Shown here: one piece after another, positions 33,198 to 42,205 of the stretch
How the letters are laid out: the number at the start of each line of letters is the position of its first letter
How positions within the stretch are numbered: the stretch's first letter is position 1
NCBI GenBank assembly: GCA_965228005.1
Contig: CBDDGV010000001.1
Location: 682,001 to 746,000, forward strand
Direction of reading: 5' to 3'
DNA: 64,000 bases
Source: JBCCXZ01 sp965228005
GTDB taxonomy: Bacteria; Planctomycetota; Planctomycetia; Pirellulales; Lacipirellulaceae
The notes under the pieces: generated by a model
Database searches by the model: none
What the model saw: the letters and a program-made list of their open reading frames with translations, nothing else
Told to the model about the DNA's origin: nothing
Position numbers and translations under genes: made by a program

Positions 33198-33277
33198 GGT
33201 GGCACTGGCGTCTCGCCAGTGCGCTTTGAAATGGTCTTGGTCCGGTACGCAGCACTGGCGAGACGCCAGTGCCACCC
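33198..33277. repeat. Family A element (full, two arms)
   Basis: An 80-bp element. The left arm GGCACTGGCGTCTCGCCAGTGC (33201-33222) and the inverted right arm (33252-33273) are each palindromic, with a linker of about 29 bp. It lies 8 bp after the alpha-CTD stop and could stop or stabilise that transcript. Confidence 0.92.
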
Positions 33278-33308
33278 CTCCTTGGCCCAGACGCCGGTAC
33301 AACCGGGC

Positions 33309-33327
33309 GTAGCGGCGTCTCCGCTAC
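33309..33327. repeat. Short perfect palindrome
   Basis: A 7-bp stem GTAGCGG/CCGCTAC encloses a 5-base CGTCT loop. The loop equals part of the family A core, so it may be a related REP-like arm with a different stem. Confidence 0.55.
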
Positions 33328-33471
33328 CGCTGCATTCACGACGGGGTGTCCAACACGCTCTCGGAGCGAACGTTCCCGCCGCGTGTTGCGTAACGTCAAC
33401 ATAGCCCGGGCGGCGGTGTTGGCTTTGTTCAACACGCCCGCCCGTTGGGCGCTTGTCGAACGCTCGTAGTC

Positions 33472-33477
33472 TATACT
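33472..33477 (+). promoter_or_regulatory. Candidate -10 box (TATACT) of the Cys-rich gene
   Basis: TATACT lies in a G+C-rich context with a G about 7 bases downstream. The -35 region is poor (GCTTGT at a 15-base spacing). If used, the mRNA leader is about 290 nt. Confidence 0.35.
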
Positions 33478-33772
33478 TAGGGACCAACCGCGGGCGTTTC
33501 GGTTGGTTCTCTTAGCTGGTTGTCAGCGAGTGCGGGCTTCGGTCCCACGCGGCTGAGTTGCAGGAAGCAAGGGCGGGTTAAACCTCAAGCCTTTCCCAGC
33601 TAGCAGACTCTCCCCATTGGAAAAGCGCCGCCAAATGTGCGTCGGGCAGCAAGAAGTTGTTGCACGCGCCGGTTGCGGGAGAGTACACCAGAAGTTGCGG
33701 GAGACTTGGACGCGCGGCGCCTACGGACCGCGGCCGCCCCGCCTGAAGCGTTTAACCTTGCGAGAATCAAAC

Positions 33773-34813
33773 ATGAACGGCCCGAAACTTTGCATGCTGA
33801 CGGCGGCGCTCTGCGTTTGCCTCGGCGCCGCGACCGACTCGACCCAGGCTCAGTGCACCACGTGCGCGACGCCCACCGTGGCGTACTCACCGGTGGTGGC
33901 TCAGCACGCGGTTGTGGCCCAGCCGGTAGCCACCGTGGAGTACCAGCCGAGCAACCGGTGGTACCCGGGCCGGTTCTTCGACCGGATGCGGCTGCGTCGC
34001 GCAGGCTTCGACGACGCTCCGACGACCCTGGCCCCGGTGGTGACGCCGCAGCCGACGCTCGCCGCCTACGCACCCTTGGGCACTCGCACCACGGTGGCCC
34101 GGCCGGTCTACGCCTCCTACTACGCCCCCGCGGCGACCACGGTCGCCCGGCCCGTCTACACCTCGTACTATGCCCCCGCGGTGACCACCGTGCAGCGTCA
34201 GGTGGTGTTGAGCCCGATCGTCACCTCCGCCTGCGTCACCTGCGGAGTATCGCCCTGCTCCTGCAACCCGTGCGGCTGCGACCCCTGCGGGTGCGGTGCG
34301 AGCAGCGTGTGCAGCGGGTGCAGTTCGTGCGGCGTGGCGACCACTTCGTTCGCCGACACGGGGTGCGCCTCGTGCTCGGGCGGGACTTCCGGCCCGGTGT
34401 ACAGCACCCCGGCCCCGTCGTCCGGTCCGTCGCCGGCTTCGCCGAATATCGGGCCGCAGACGCCTCAGCCGCAGCTGCAGACCCAGCCGCAGGTGCCTCA
34501 GGGCGAGTCGGCCTTCCAGAGCTTCAAGCCTGAGGGCGAGCCGGACGCAACCACCAACGAGAACGGCGCTTCGGAGACCCCCGACCAGCCCGTCTTCCCC
34601 GGCCCCGGGCCGAGCGAGGAAGAGGCGAGCACGTACCTCGACCCGCCGCAGCTGTTCAATCCGAAGGACGTCACCGCCAGCCGCTCGATGAGCACCAGCG
34701 TGTGGACCGCCGTGTACCGCAAGCCGGTGACCGGGACGGTGAGCACGCAGCAGCCTGTTTCCCGCAGCCAGGCTGAGATCGACGCCGAGGGTTGGTCTTC
34801 GGTGCCTCGTTAG
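33773..34813 (+). CDS. Secreted cysteine-rich protein with tandem repeats
   Basis: A 346-residue exported protein. A signal peptide (CMLTAALCVCLGAATDSTQAQ) is followed by a Val/Pro/Tyr-rich stretch containing two close repeats (TVARPVYASYYAPAATTV and TVARPVYTSYYAPAVTTV, about residues 105-142). A Cys/Gly/Ser-rich segment follows (about 150-205, with CNPCGCDPCGCG) and then a Pro/Gln/Glu-rich tail. The cysteine density suggests a cross-linked surface or structural protein. It has a long leader and one of the best intrinsic terminators of the window directly after it, which fits strong, monocistronic expression. Function unknown. Confidence 0.82.
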   Translation: MNGPKLCMLTAALCVCLGAATDSTQAQCTTCATPTVAYSPVVAQHAVVAQPVATVEYQPSNRWYPGRFFDRMRLRRAGFDDAPTTLAPVVTPQPTLAAYAPLGTRTTVARPVYASYYAPAATTVARPVYTSYYAPAVTTVQRQVVLSPIVTSACVTCGVSPCSCNPCGCDPCGCGASSVCSGCSSCGVATTSFADTGCASCSGGTSGPVYSTPAPSSGPSPASPNIGPQTPQPQLQTQPQVPQGESAFQSFKPEGEPDATTNENGASETPDQPVFPGPGPSEEEASTYLDPPQLFNPKDVTASRSMSTSVWTAVYRKPVTGTVSTQQPVSRSQAEIDAEGWSSVPR

Positions 34814-34841
34814 GCCGCGGTCGGAAAGCAGTCAGACCCAG

Positions 34842-34880
34842 ACGCCCCCCGTCGCCTTTGGCGACGGGGGGCGTTTTTCT
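34842..34880 (+). terminator. Rho-independent terminator of the Cys-rich gene
   Basis: A perfect 15-bp stem (left arm ACGCCCCCCGTCGCC at 34842-34856) with a 3-base loop is followed by a T-rich run (TTTTTCTTTT). It begins 28 bp after the stop codon. Confidence 0.93.
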
Positions 34881-35045
34881 TTTGGATGCCAGACTCTGGG
34901 CGGAGGACGAGTCTGCGGGCCCCCAGCCGACCGTAGGTCGGCGGCTATTTCGGGTGTTCGACAGTGTGTCATCTCGGGGCGTTTTCGCTGGAGGGCGATG
35001 GTCGTAGAATCGAGGGCGTCTGAGCATTCCACACAGGAGGGGCGC

Positions 35046-35360
35046 ATGATTGTTTCTACCACCAACACGATCGAGGGCCGCTCGATCGCGGACTACCACG
35101 GGATCGTCGCAGGCGAGGCGATCATGGGCGCGAACGTTGTGCGCGACTTCCTGGCCGGCATCACCGACATCGTCGGCGGACGGTCGGGCGCTTACGAGCA
35201 GAAGCTCGTCGACGCGCGTCAGGTCGCCGTCTCGGAGATGTGCGACGCCGCGGCGGCGATGCGTGCCGACGCGGTCGTGGGCGTCGACATCGATTACGAG
35301 GTAATCCGCGAAGGGATGCTGATGGTGACCGCGTGCGGCACGGCGGTGACGTTCGCGTGA
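35046..35360 (+). CDS. YbjQ family (heavy-metal-binding domain) protein
   Basis: A 104-residue cytoplasmic protein, MIVSTTNTIEGRSIADYHGI onward, with GEAIMGANVVRDFLAGITDIVGGRSGAYE and the late block DAVVGVDIDYEVI. This is the compact beta/alpha fold of YbjQ/DUF74 proteins, which form pentameric rings. The 'heavy-metal-binding' name is historical and not a proven activity. AGGAGG lies 5 bases before the ATG. Its stop overlaps the GTG start of the following beta-propeller gene (GTGA). Confidence 0.93.
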   Translation: MIVSTTNTIEGRSIADYHGIVAGEAIMGANVVRDFLAGITDIVGGRSGAYEQKLVDARQVAVSEMCDAAAAMRADAVVGVDIDYEVIREGMLMVTACGTAVTFA

Positions 35361-36466
35361 ACCGATTCTTCCTCGCACTGCTGCTGTTCGCAACGCTCTG
35401 CGCGGACCCAGCGCTGGCCGAGTGGCCCTTCTTCCGCGGCGACGCGGAGGCGACGGGCGTGGCGTCTACCCCCCTGCCCCGCCAGCCGGAGCTGCTCTGG
35501 AGCTACACGACCGAGGACAGCGGCTACGAGGCAACCGCGGTGATCTCTGGCGGCACGCTGTACGTGGGCGACTACGACGGTCGGTTCCGCGCTCACAGGC
35601 TCAGCGACGGCGAACCGCTCTGGACCACGACGTTCGAGGACACGGGCTTCCTCTCGGCGGCGGCGGTTGTGGACGGCAAGCTGTACGTCGGCGACGAGAA
35701 CGGGGTGGTGCGTTGCCTGAACGCGGGGGACGGCGAGCTCGTCTGGGAGCACGCGGCCGCGGGCGAGGTGTACGGCGGGGTCAATATGCACCGCGGCGCG
35801 GTGCTGGCGACGACCGAGTCGGGGCTGCTGGTGTCGCTCGACGCGGCCAGCGGTGAGAAGCAATGGGAGTACACGGTCGACTCGCCGCTGCGTTGTTGGC
35901 CGCTGGTCTCCGACGGCCGCGTGCTGCTGGCCGGCTGCGACAGCGTGCTGCACGCCGTAGACGTGCGGAGCGGCGAGGAGACCGATTCGATCGAGATCCA
36001 GGGCCCGACCGGGGCGACCGCTGCCCTGGTCGACGGGGACGTGTACTTCGGCACCTACGACGGCGTGTTCTACCGGACGCAGTCCAACCCGCTGAAGCAA
36101 CTGTGGGAATACCGCGACCCGCCGAAGCTCCGCGAAATCGTGGCCAGCGCGGCGTGCGACGGCGAGACGGTGGTGCTGGGCGGGCGGGGGCGGACGGTCT
36201 ACGCGCTGGACACTGCCGAGGGCGGCTTACAATGGAAGACGACCACCAAGGGGACGATGGAGAGCTCGCCGGTGATCGTGGGCGACGCGGCGTACTACGC
36301 CACGGGGCGCGGCCGGCTGTTCGGTGTTGGGCTCAAAGACGGCGAGGAACGGTGGACCTTCGAGGCGGGCGGTTCGTTCAAGGCCTCGCCGGCGGTGAGC
36401 GAGGGGCGGCTGGTGATTGGGAACACGGACGGGGTGCTGTATTGCTTTGGGGAAAAAGAGGAATGA
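35357..36466 (+). CDS. Secreted PQQ-like beta-propeller protein
   Basis: A 369-residue exported propeller. Signal peptide NRFFLALLLFATLCADPALA; the mature start EWPFFRGDAEATG is a variant of the WPQWRG motif. Blades contain LYVGDYDGRFRAHRLSDGEPLW, VRCLNAGDGELVWE and TVYALDTAEGGLQWKT. Translation is coupled to YbjQ by a GTGA overlap, an uncommon partnership of a cytoplasmic and a secreted protein. Substrate unknown. Confidence 0.88.
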   Translation: MNRFFLALLLFATLCADPALAEWPFFRGDAEATGVASTPLPRQPELLWSYTTEDSGYEATAVISGGTLYVGDYDGRFRAHRLSDGEPLWTTTFEDTGFLSAAAVVDGKLYVGDENGVVRCLNAGDGELVWEHAAAGEVYGGVNMHRGAVLATTESGLLVSLDAASGEKQWEYTVDSPLRCWPLVSDGRVLLAGCDSVLHAVDVRSGEETDSIEIQGPTGATAALVDGDVYFGTYDGVFYRTQSNPLKQLWEYRDPPKLREIVASAACDGETVVLGGRGRTVYALDTAEGGLQWKTTTKGTMESSPVIVGDAAYYATGRGRLFGVGLKDGEERWTFEAGGSFKASPAVSEGRLVIGNTDGVLYCFGEKEE

Positions 36467-36597
36467 ACCGCGGAGGACGCAGAGGACGCGGAGGAATGAA
36501 GAGGGGATTGTAGGAGGGCTCTCTGAGCCCGATTTCGCGTTGTGGAAGATGCCGCAATCGGCCTACAGAACAGGTAGTCCCCGTCCTCTGCGGTTCC
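36464..36597. repeat. Composite repeat: outer inverted ends enclosing a family B copy
   Basis: The outer ends GAACCGCGGAGGAC (36466-36479, followed by GCAGAGGACGCGGAGG) and the inverse GTCCTCTGCGGTTC (36583-36596) bracket a degenerate family B element (36508-36573). Its left arm, GAGGGCTCTCTGAGCCC, carries compensatory C/G changes against the other copies. It separates the beta-propeller gene from the radical SAM gene. Confidence 0.7.
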
Positions 36598-36619
36598 TAC
36601 TGACTCAGAACAGAAATCG

Positions 36620-37927
36620 ATGGCAACAGACGACGCCAAAAAGACCGAAGTCGGCAGCTACTTCATCAGCAACTACCCGCCCTTCTCGCAGTGGTCGAAG
36701 GATGAGTTGGGGGAGGTGCAGACTGCCATGGCGTCGCCTCCTGCGGACGTGCCGCTGGGGTTGTACCTGCACATCCCGTTCTGCCGGAAGCGGTGCAAGT
36801 TCTGCTACTTCAAAGTGTTCACCGACAAGAACTCGGAGAACGTCGAGCGGTACTTGGCCGCGCTCTCGCGGGAGATCGAGCTGGTCAGCCAGCAGCCGGT
36901 GATGGGCGGGCGGCCGTTCCGCTTCGTGTACTTCGGCGGGGGGACGCCCTCGTTCTTGAGCAGCCGGCAGCTGACGCGGCTGGTCGACCGGCTGCGGGCG
37001 AACATCAGCTGGGACCTCGCCGAGGAGGTGACTTTCGAGTGCGAGCCCGGCACCCTCAGCGAGGCGAAGGTCCACACGCTGCAAGAGCTGGGCGTCACGC
37101 GGCTGAGCCTGGGCGTGGAGCACTTCGACGACGAGATCCTCCGCGAGAACGGCCGGGCGCACGAGTCGGGCGAGATCTACAAGGCGTGGCCCTGGGTGCA
37201 GGCGGCGGGCTTCGCGAACACGAACATCGACCTGATCGCCGGCATGGTCGGCGAGACCGACGCAAAATGGGAAGACGCCGTGCGGCGGGCCATCGACCTG
37301 GAGCCCGACAGCGTGACGATCTACCAGATGGAGCTGCCGTTCAACACGGTGTACTCGAAAGACATCCTGGGCAACGAAGTCGAAAGCCCCGTGGCCGACT
37401 GGCCGACGAAGCGGCGGTGGGTCGATTGGGCCTTCGACCAGTTCGTGGCGCAGGGCTACAGCGTGTCGAGCGCCTACACGCTGGTGCGGGACGCCGACGC
37501 GGTGAACTTCAGCTACCGCGACAACCTGTGGCAAGGAAGCGACCTGCTGGCCACCGGGATCGCGAGCTTCGGGCACGTCTCGGGCGTACATTACCAGAAC
37601 CTGCCGGAGTGGGAGGACTACTGCGGGACGCTCGAGGGCGGCCAGCTGCCGCTCGGCCGGGCGTTGCGGCTGAGCCCCGACGAGGCGTTGGTGCGGGAGA
37701 TGATCCTGCAGCTGAAGAAGGGCTGGCTGGAGGCTTCTTACTTTCTTAACAAGTTCGGCGTCGACGTCCTTGAGAGGTGGTCGGAAGTCTGGGGTGAATA
37801 CGCTTCTCAGGGCCTGTTGGAGCTGGGCGAGGGCCGCGTGCGTCTCACTCGGGGCGGGCTGCTGCAGGTCGACGGGCTGCTGCCGGCGTTCTTCGCCGCG
37901 GAGTACCAGAGCGTCCGCTACACCTGA
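36620..37927 (+). CDS. HemN-like radical SAM enzyme
   Basis: This 435-residue protein has the radical SAM cluster motif CxxxCxxC at Cys55, Cys59 and Cys62 (PFCRKRCKFCYF), the GGGTPS block, and the CEPGTLSEAKV and RLSLGVEHFDDEIL blocks shared with HemN/HemW. The C-terminal HemN-type domain (from about 340) is present. Members act as oxygen-independent coproporphyrinogen III oxidase or as heme chaperones; the Tyr after the third Cys (CYF) is seen in several HemN-like proteins of other function. The exact role is open. It stands alone between repeats. Confidence 0.87.
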   Translation: MATDDAKKTEVGSYFISNYPPFSQWSKDELGEVQTAMASPPADVPLGLYLHIPFCRKRCKFCYFKVFTDKNSENVERYLAALSREIELVSQQPVMGGRPFRFVYFGGGTPSFLSSRQLTRLVDRLRANISWDLAEEVTFECEPGTLSEAKVHTLQELGVTRLSLGVEHFDDEILRENGRAHESGEIYKAWPWVQAAGFANTNIDLIAGMVGETDAKWEDAVRRAIDLEPDSVTIYQMELPFNTVYSKDILGNEVESPVADWPTKRRWVDWAFDQFVAQGYSVSSAYTLVRDADAVNFSYRDNLWQGSDLLATGIASFGHVSGVHYQNLPEWEDYCGTLEGGQLPLGRALRLSPDEALVREMILQLKKGWLEASYFLNKFGVDVLERWSEVWGEYASQGLLELGEGRVRLTRGGLLQVDGLLPAFFAAEYQSVRYT

Positions 37928-38064
37928 GGCCGGGCGTTCTGCCGCGGTCAATCTCGAAGTTCTCTTGTCAAGCGTTGAGCGCGGGCTCTCGGTTGGACTA
38001 TGTTGAAAAACAACCGCGGCGGCTGATCCGCGGGGTCCGCGCTCCACCGACGACAGGCACCCCT

Positions 38065-39951
38065 GTGGCCATTGGCTCCGACAGCGTCGTGTTCGACCCG
38101 AGCGCGGTGGCTCCCTCGAGCGACCACGCGGTGGTCGCGGCCGAGCGGCCCGAAGCGGGTGACGGACAGCGGGTGGGGCTGTTCTGGAAGCTGCTGCTTT
38201 CCTATGTGGCGCTGAGCCTGACGGTGATCATCGTGCTGACGCTGCTCTTGGCGTCGGTGCACCGGCGATTCCTGCAGCAGCAGCTCGACCAGCGGCTGCA
38301 GGGGGCGGCGATGTCGCTGGCGATCCAGTACGCGGAGAACTGGCCCAGCGGCGTGAGCGAGGAGCTGCAGCAGAGGGCGAAAACCCTCGGCGAGCAGACG
38401 CAGCTGCGGCTGACCTTTGTGGCGCTGGACGGGACGGTGCTCGCCGATTCGGGGAAGCCGACCATCGCGGAGGTCGAAGCGATGGAGCCGCACCAACACC
38501 GCGAGGAGATCGTCGAAGCGCTCCGCTCGGGGCGCGGCAACGCCACGCGTCGGAGCTCCACGCTGGGCGAGCCCTTCCGTTACTTTGCGGTGCTCGTCGG
38601 GAACGCCGAGCGCCCGGTCGGCCTGGTGCGGACCGCGTTGCCCGAAACGGACGTCACGACCGAGATCACGCGCGGGCAGCCGTGGATCTGGGGCATCAGC
38701 GCCCTGGTGTGCCTGGCCGCGTTGGCGGCCAACTACTGGTTGGCGGCCCGCGTGGCCGATCCGCTGCGGGCCTTCCAGCCGGCGGTGGAGGCGATCGCCG
38801 CCGGCAACTACGACTACCGCGTCAGCCACCAGCCGCTGGCCTACCGCGAGCTGAACGAACTGGCCGAGACATTCAACAACCTCTGCAAGAAGCTCGCCAA
38901 GCGGGAGAAGCAGCTCCGCCGCACGAGCCAGACGCAGGCGACCGTGCTCGAGGGCATGACCGAGAGCGTGATCGCCATCGACCGGGAAGAGCACATCCTG
39001 TTCGCCAACGAATCGGCGGGCAAGACCCTCGGGTTCCGCAACGAGCTCGTGCAAGGCCGGTCGCTGCTCGAAGTGGTGAGGAACAACGACCTGCGTGAGA
39101 CGGCCCGCGAGGCCCTCCGCAGCGGCCGACTGAGCCGGCGGGAGCTGGAGTGGCGGGGGGCGACTTCGCACGCGTTCGACGTGCTCGCGACGCCGCTGCC
39201 GGGCGAGCCCTGCCCCGGCGTGGTGCTGGTGCTGCACGACGTGACGGAGCTGAAGCGGCTCGAGGGCATCCGCCAGGAGTTTGTGGCCAACGTCTCGCAC
39301 GAGTTGAAGACGCCCCTCAGCTCGATCAAGGCTTTCACCGAGACGCTCATCAATGGCGCTGCGCAGGACGAGGAGCATTCGGAGCGGTTCCTGACACGGA
39401 TCGACGAGCAGGCGGACCGGCTGCACTTGCTGATCATGGATATGCTGGCCCTGGCGCGGATCGAGTCGGGGCAGGCCGCGTTGGACATCTCGGAGGTAAG
39501 CCTCGGCCGGGTGGTCGAGACGTGCCTCGCCCACCACGAAGCCCAGGCGACCGCGGCGGACATCACGCTGCGCAACGAGGCGATCGAATGCGGCTTCATG
39601 GTCCGGGCCGACGAGGAGGGGCTGCTGCAGATCCTCAGCAACCTGGTGGACAACGCGATCAAGTACACCCCCTCCGGCGGCGAGGTCCGAGTGGGGTGTT
39701 TACAGGAGGAAAACGACGCGGTCATCGAGGTCTGCGACACGGGCATCGGTATCCCGCTAGAGCACCACGAACGCCTTTTTGAGCGTTTCTACCGCGTGGA
39801 CAAGGCCCGCTCGCGGGAACTCGGCGGCACGGGGCTCGGCTTGGCGATCGTGAAACACCTTTCGCAGGCGATGGGCGGCAGCGTGGCGGTCGAGAGCCGG
39901 CCCAATCAGGGCAGCACGTTCCGCGTGCGAGTGCCGCTCTGCTCCGCCTAG
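38065..39951 (+). CDS. phoR: Sensor histidine kinase, PhoR type
   Basis: A 628-residue membrane kinase. TM1 lies near 42-64, a periplasmic/extracytoplasmic sensor of about 140 residues follows, and TM2 is near 205-228. Then come a HAMP linker, a PAS domain (about 290-395: VLEGMTESVIAIDREEHILF), and HisKA with phospho-acceptor His412 in VSHELKTPLSS. The HATPase domain has LVDNAIKYTP (N box), DTGIGI (G1) and GGTGLGLAIVK (G2). The TM-HAMP-PAS-HisKA layout is that of PhoR, and the pst/phoU/phoB genes downstream support it. The start is uncertain: GTG 38065 was chosen, with TTG 37975 also possible. Confidence 0.87.
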   Translation: MAIGSDSVVFDPSAVAPSSDHAVVAAERPEAGDGQRVGLFWKLLLSYVALSLTVIIVLTLLLASVHRRFLQQQLDQRLQGAAMSLAIQYAENWPSGVSEELQQRAKTLGEQTQLRLTFVALDGTVLADSGKPTIAEVEAMEPHQHREEIVEALRSGRGNATRRSSTLGEPFRYFAVLVGNAERPVGLVRTALPETDVTTEITRGQPWIWGISALVCLAALAANYWLAARVADPLRAFQPAVEAIAAGNYDYRVSHQPLAYRELNELAETFNNLCKKLAKREKQLRRTSQTQATVLEGMTESVIAIDREEHILFANESAGKTLGFRNELVQGRSLLEVVRNNDLRETAREALRSGRLSRRELEWRGATSHAFDVLATPLPGEPCPGVVLVLHDVTELKRLEGIRQEFVANVSHELKTPLSSIKAFTETLINGAAQDEEHSERFLTRIDEQADRLHLLIMDMLALARIESGQAALDISEVSLGRVVETCLAHHEAQATAADITLRNEAIECGFMVRADEEGLLQILSNLVDNAIKYTPSGGEVRVGCLQEENDAVIEVCDTGIGIPLEHHERLFERFYRVDKARSRELGGTGLGLAIVKHLSQAMGGSVAVESRPNQGSTFRVRVPLCSA

Positions 39952-40103
39952 CCAAACCTCGTTACACGCCCTGCGAGCCTGATTAGACTAAGACTAGATC
40001 GGTGTCTGTCGATCGAGCGGCTGCTGATAGAATACGGGTCCCGGTCCCCGCCGGCCCAGACCACGCCATCCATTCGAACGCTCCCGTAGCCTGAGGGTAC
40101 CCG

Positions 40104-41924
40104 ATGACGGACCGCGTCTCCGATAATGTTTGCTCGCTCCCGCTCTCTGGCTGTGCAATCGGTAGGCTCGGCAAGCTTGCACGGCACGCAGCCCTGACTC
40201 TGCTAGCAGCCTGCCTGTGCTCGGCGGGCACGCGAGGGCACGCGGCGGTCACATCGACCGGTTCGGTCGACCCCACCCCGCCGGTCAACGGCGGCATCTT
40301 GAACGATATCTTGGAGATCGGCACCGACAACGGACCGAACGACTTCCCCGTCGGAACGGTGCAGGTCACCGGCACGACCACGCTGGGTTACAACCGGGCC
40401 ATCATTGGCGAGACCGTTGGTTTCTTCGGAGAACTGGAAGTCACCGGCGCCGTGTTTGAAGTGGACGACTCCAGTGAAACACAGCAGGCACTGCAAGTAG
40501 GCGATGTCGGCGTCGGCACGCTAACTGTTACCCAGGGCGGCACCGTGAACGTGTTCGACGCGAACCAGCTCAACGGCGACGTCGTCATCGGCCGCACCGT
40601 CACGGGTTTCGGCCAGGCATTGATCGACGGCCCGGAATCGCGGCTCGTGATCGGAGAGCGTTTGCTGGTCGGCGACGAAGGCTCCGGCAGGCTGGACATC
40701 ACGAACCAGGCGAAGGTTATCTTCACCGATCCGAACGATGTCGATGTCACGATCGGGCGCAACGCAACGGGCGTCGGCGTCGTCAAAGTCGACGGCTTCG
40801 GCACGATCTGGCAGATCCCGGAGAACCTCGTGGTCGGGGACGCCGGGTCGGGCGACCTGCAGATCGCCAATCAAGCGGTCGTCGCCGCCGGCAACACCAC
40901 GGTGGTAGGGCCCAGCGGGCGGATCGGGTTGTCGGACGCCTCGTTCATCGGACAGGGCATCACGCTCGGGGGCGTGCTCACCGGAACGGGAGTCGTCACG
41001 GGCGGCGTAGCGCTGGCCGGAACCGGAGAAGCGATAGCGGCCGCGGGTGAATCGCTCCGCCTGAACGGGGCCGTCATCAACGCGGGCGTGATCTCGGCAA
41101 CCGGGGGCGAGATCGAGCTCCTGGACGCCGTCACCAACAGCGCGGCAAGCGGCGGCGACCCCGCGGGGCGGATCTCCGCTTCGGACGGCACGCTCCGGTT
41201 CTCCGACCCGTTGACCAACGAGGGCGTCCTCGCCTCCGCGTTCGGCGTGAACCACTTCTTTGGCGACATCACCAACGCCGCGACGGGCGCGATCGTGGTC
41301 GCGGGAGAGAGCGGCGCAACCTTCTACGGTCCCCTCGACGTGGGGCCCGGCTCGCTCACCGTGTTTGAGGGCTCGACAGCTGTCGTCCTGGACGACGTCG
41401 ATTTCGGAGCCGGGTCGCTGGTCCTGCAGATCGGCGACGACGAGGGCGTCCCGTCGCTCGCGCAACTAGAAATCGCCGGCGGGGCGGCACTGAGCGGGAC
41501 CCTGGAGGTCGACCTAGTGTCCGGCGCTGCTCCGACGCTAGGCGACTCCTACCAGGTCCTCGCCGCGGCTGGCGGGGTCACCGGCACGTTCACCAGCGAG
41601 ATGCTGCCCGCTTTGAGTACGGGCCTCGAGTGGTCGGTGGACTACCAGCCCAACGCGGTCGTGCTCGACGTGATCGCCGACCCCGACCCGGGAGGAACGG
41701 GCGCTGGGCCGGCCGACCTCGATGTGGACGACGACATCGACGTCGCCGACATCCTGTTGTGGCAACGGGTCGACGGCACGACGTTCGGGCGCAATGCCTG
41801 GGAAGCCGGTTTTGGCACAGGCAGCGGGGTGAGCGGACCGGCGGCGACGGCGGTGCCAGAACCCAGTTCTCTGCTGCTTCTGCTACCGACGGCGGCTCTC
41901 GCGTTTCGACGCCGCTCTTCATAA
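40104..41924 (+). CDS. PEP-CTERM protein with autotransporter-like beta-helix repeats
   Basis: A 606-residue exported protein. After a long N-region and signal core (LTLLAACLCSAGTRGHA) it contains repeats of the form LxVGDxGSGxLxIxNQA (about 175-265), typical of right-handed parallel beta-helices in autotransporter-like planctomycete proteins. Then comes a beta-rich C-terminal half, a dockerin-like segment (DLDVDDDIDVADILLWQ, about 538-554) and a PEP-CTERM tail (VPEPSSLLLLLPTAALAF then RRRSS). GAGGG sits 6 bases before the ATG. It lies between phoR and pstC, where a phosphate-binding protein would often be found, so regulation by phosphate is plausible but unproven. Confidence 0.87.
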   Translation: MTDRVSDNVCSLPLSGCAIGRLGKLARHAALTLLAACLCSAGTRGHAAVTSTGSVDPTPPVNGGILNDILEIGTDNGPNDFPVGTVQVTGTTTLGYNRAIIGETVGFFGELEVTGAVFEVDDSSETQQALQVGDVGVGTLTVTQGGTVNVFDANQLNGDVVIGRTVTGFGQALIDGPESRLVIGERLLVGDEGSGRLDITNQAKVIFTDPNDVDVTIGRNATGVGVVKVDGFGTIWQIPENLVVGDAGSGDLQIANQAVVAAGNTTVVGPSGRIGLSDASFIGQGITLGGVLTGTGVVTGGVALAGTGEAIAAAGESLRLNGAVINAGVISATGGEIELLDAVTNSAASGGDPAGRISASDGTLRFSDPLTNEGVLASAFGVNHFFGDITNAATGAIVVAGESGATFYGPLDVGPGSLTVFEGSTAVVLDDVDFGAGSLVLQIGDDEGVPSLAQLEIAGGAALSGTLEVDLVSGAAPTLGDSYQVLAAAGGVTGTFTSEMLPALSTGLEWSVDYQPNAVVLDVIADPDPGGTGAGPADLDVDDDIDVADILLWQRVDGTTFGRNAWEAGFGTGSGVSGPAATAVPEPSSLLLLLPTAALAFRRRSS

Positions 41925-41940
41925 TTGATCGCGTCTCAGA

Positions 41941-41975
41941 TTGGCGTGTAAACAATTCTAGTAAATAGAGTTGTG
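41941..41975 (+). promoter_or_regulatory. A/T-rich island upstream of the pst operon
   Basis: An A/T-rich patch in a G+C-rich region contains GTAAAC (41948) and GTAAAT (41961) as imperfect direct repeats 13 bp apart. It is a candidate promoter or PhoB-type operator for pstC onward. The 13-bp pitch does not match the classic 11-bp Pho box, so confidence is low. Confidence 0.3.
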
Positions 41976-42205
41976 GCGATTGAGGCTGCTCGGGGCGAGC
42001 CTGCGGCCTTAACTTCTTCTTCACACTGCTCTGCTAGCTTTTGCCAATCTGGGAGCGACGGCTCGGGGCCGGTCTGGTCCGCCGTGTCGTCTCCTGCCGG
42101 TCTTCCAGAAAGCGGCGAGCCAGGCGCTTGAGCCGATGCTCGCTGCAGCGACAAGCCAACCAACGCAAGAAGCGGCCTCTCTACGGCGCGGCGCGAAAAC
42201 ACGGA

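Larger units (their letters stand above)
33191..33772. other. 582-bp non-coding region with repeats and a long leader
   Basis: In order it holds the family A element (33198-33277), a short GTAGCGG/CCGCTAC hairpin (33309-33327), a promoter-like -10 box (33472-33477) and a leader of roughly 290 nt before the Cys-rich gene. No coding signal was accepted here. Confidence 0.6.

Noticed and set aside
41941..41975. Classic PhoB box
   Set aside because: The imperfect direct repeats are 13 bp apart rather than 11 and match the known consensus poorly; kept only as a low-confidence regulatory island.
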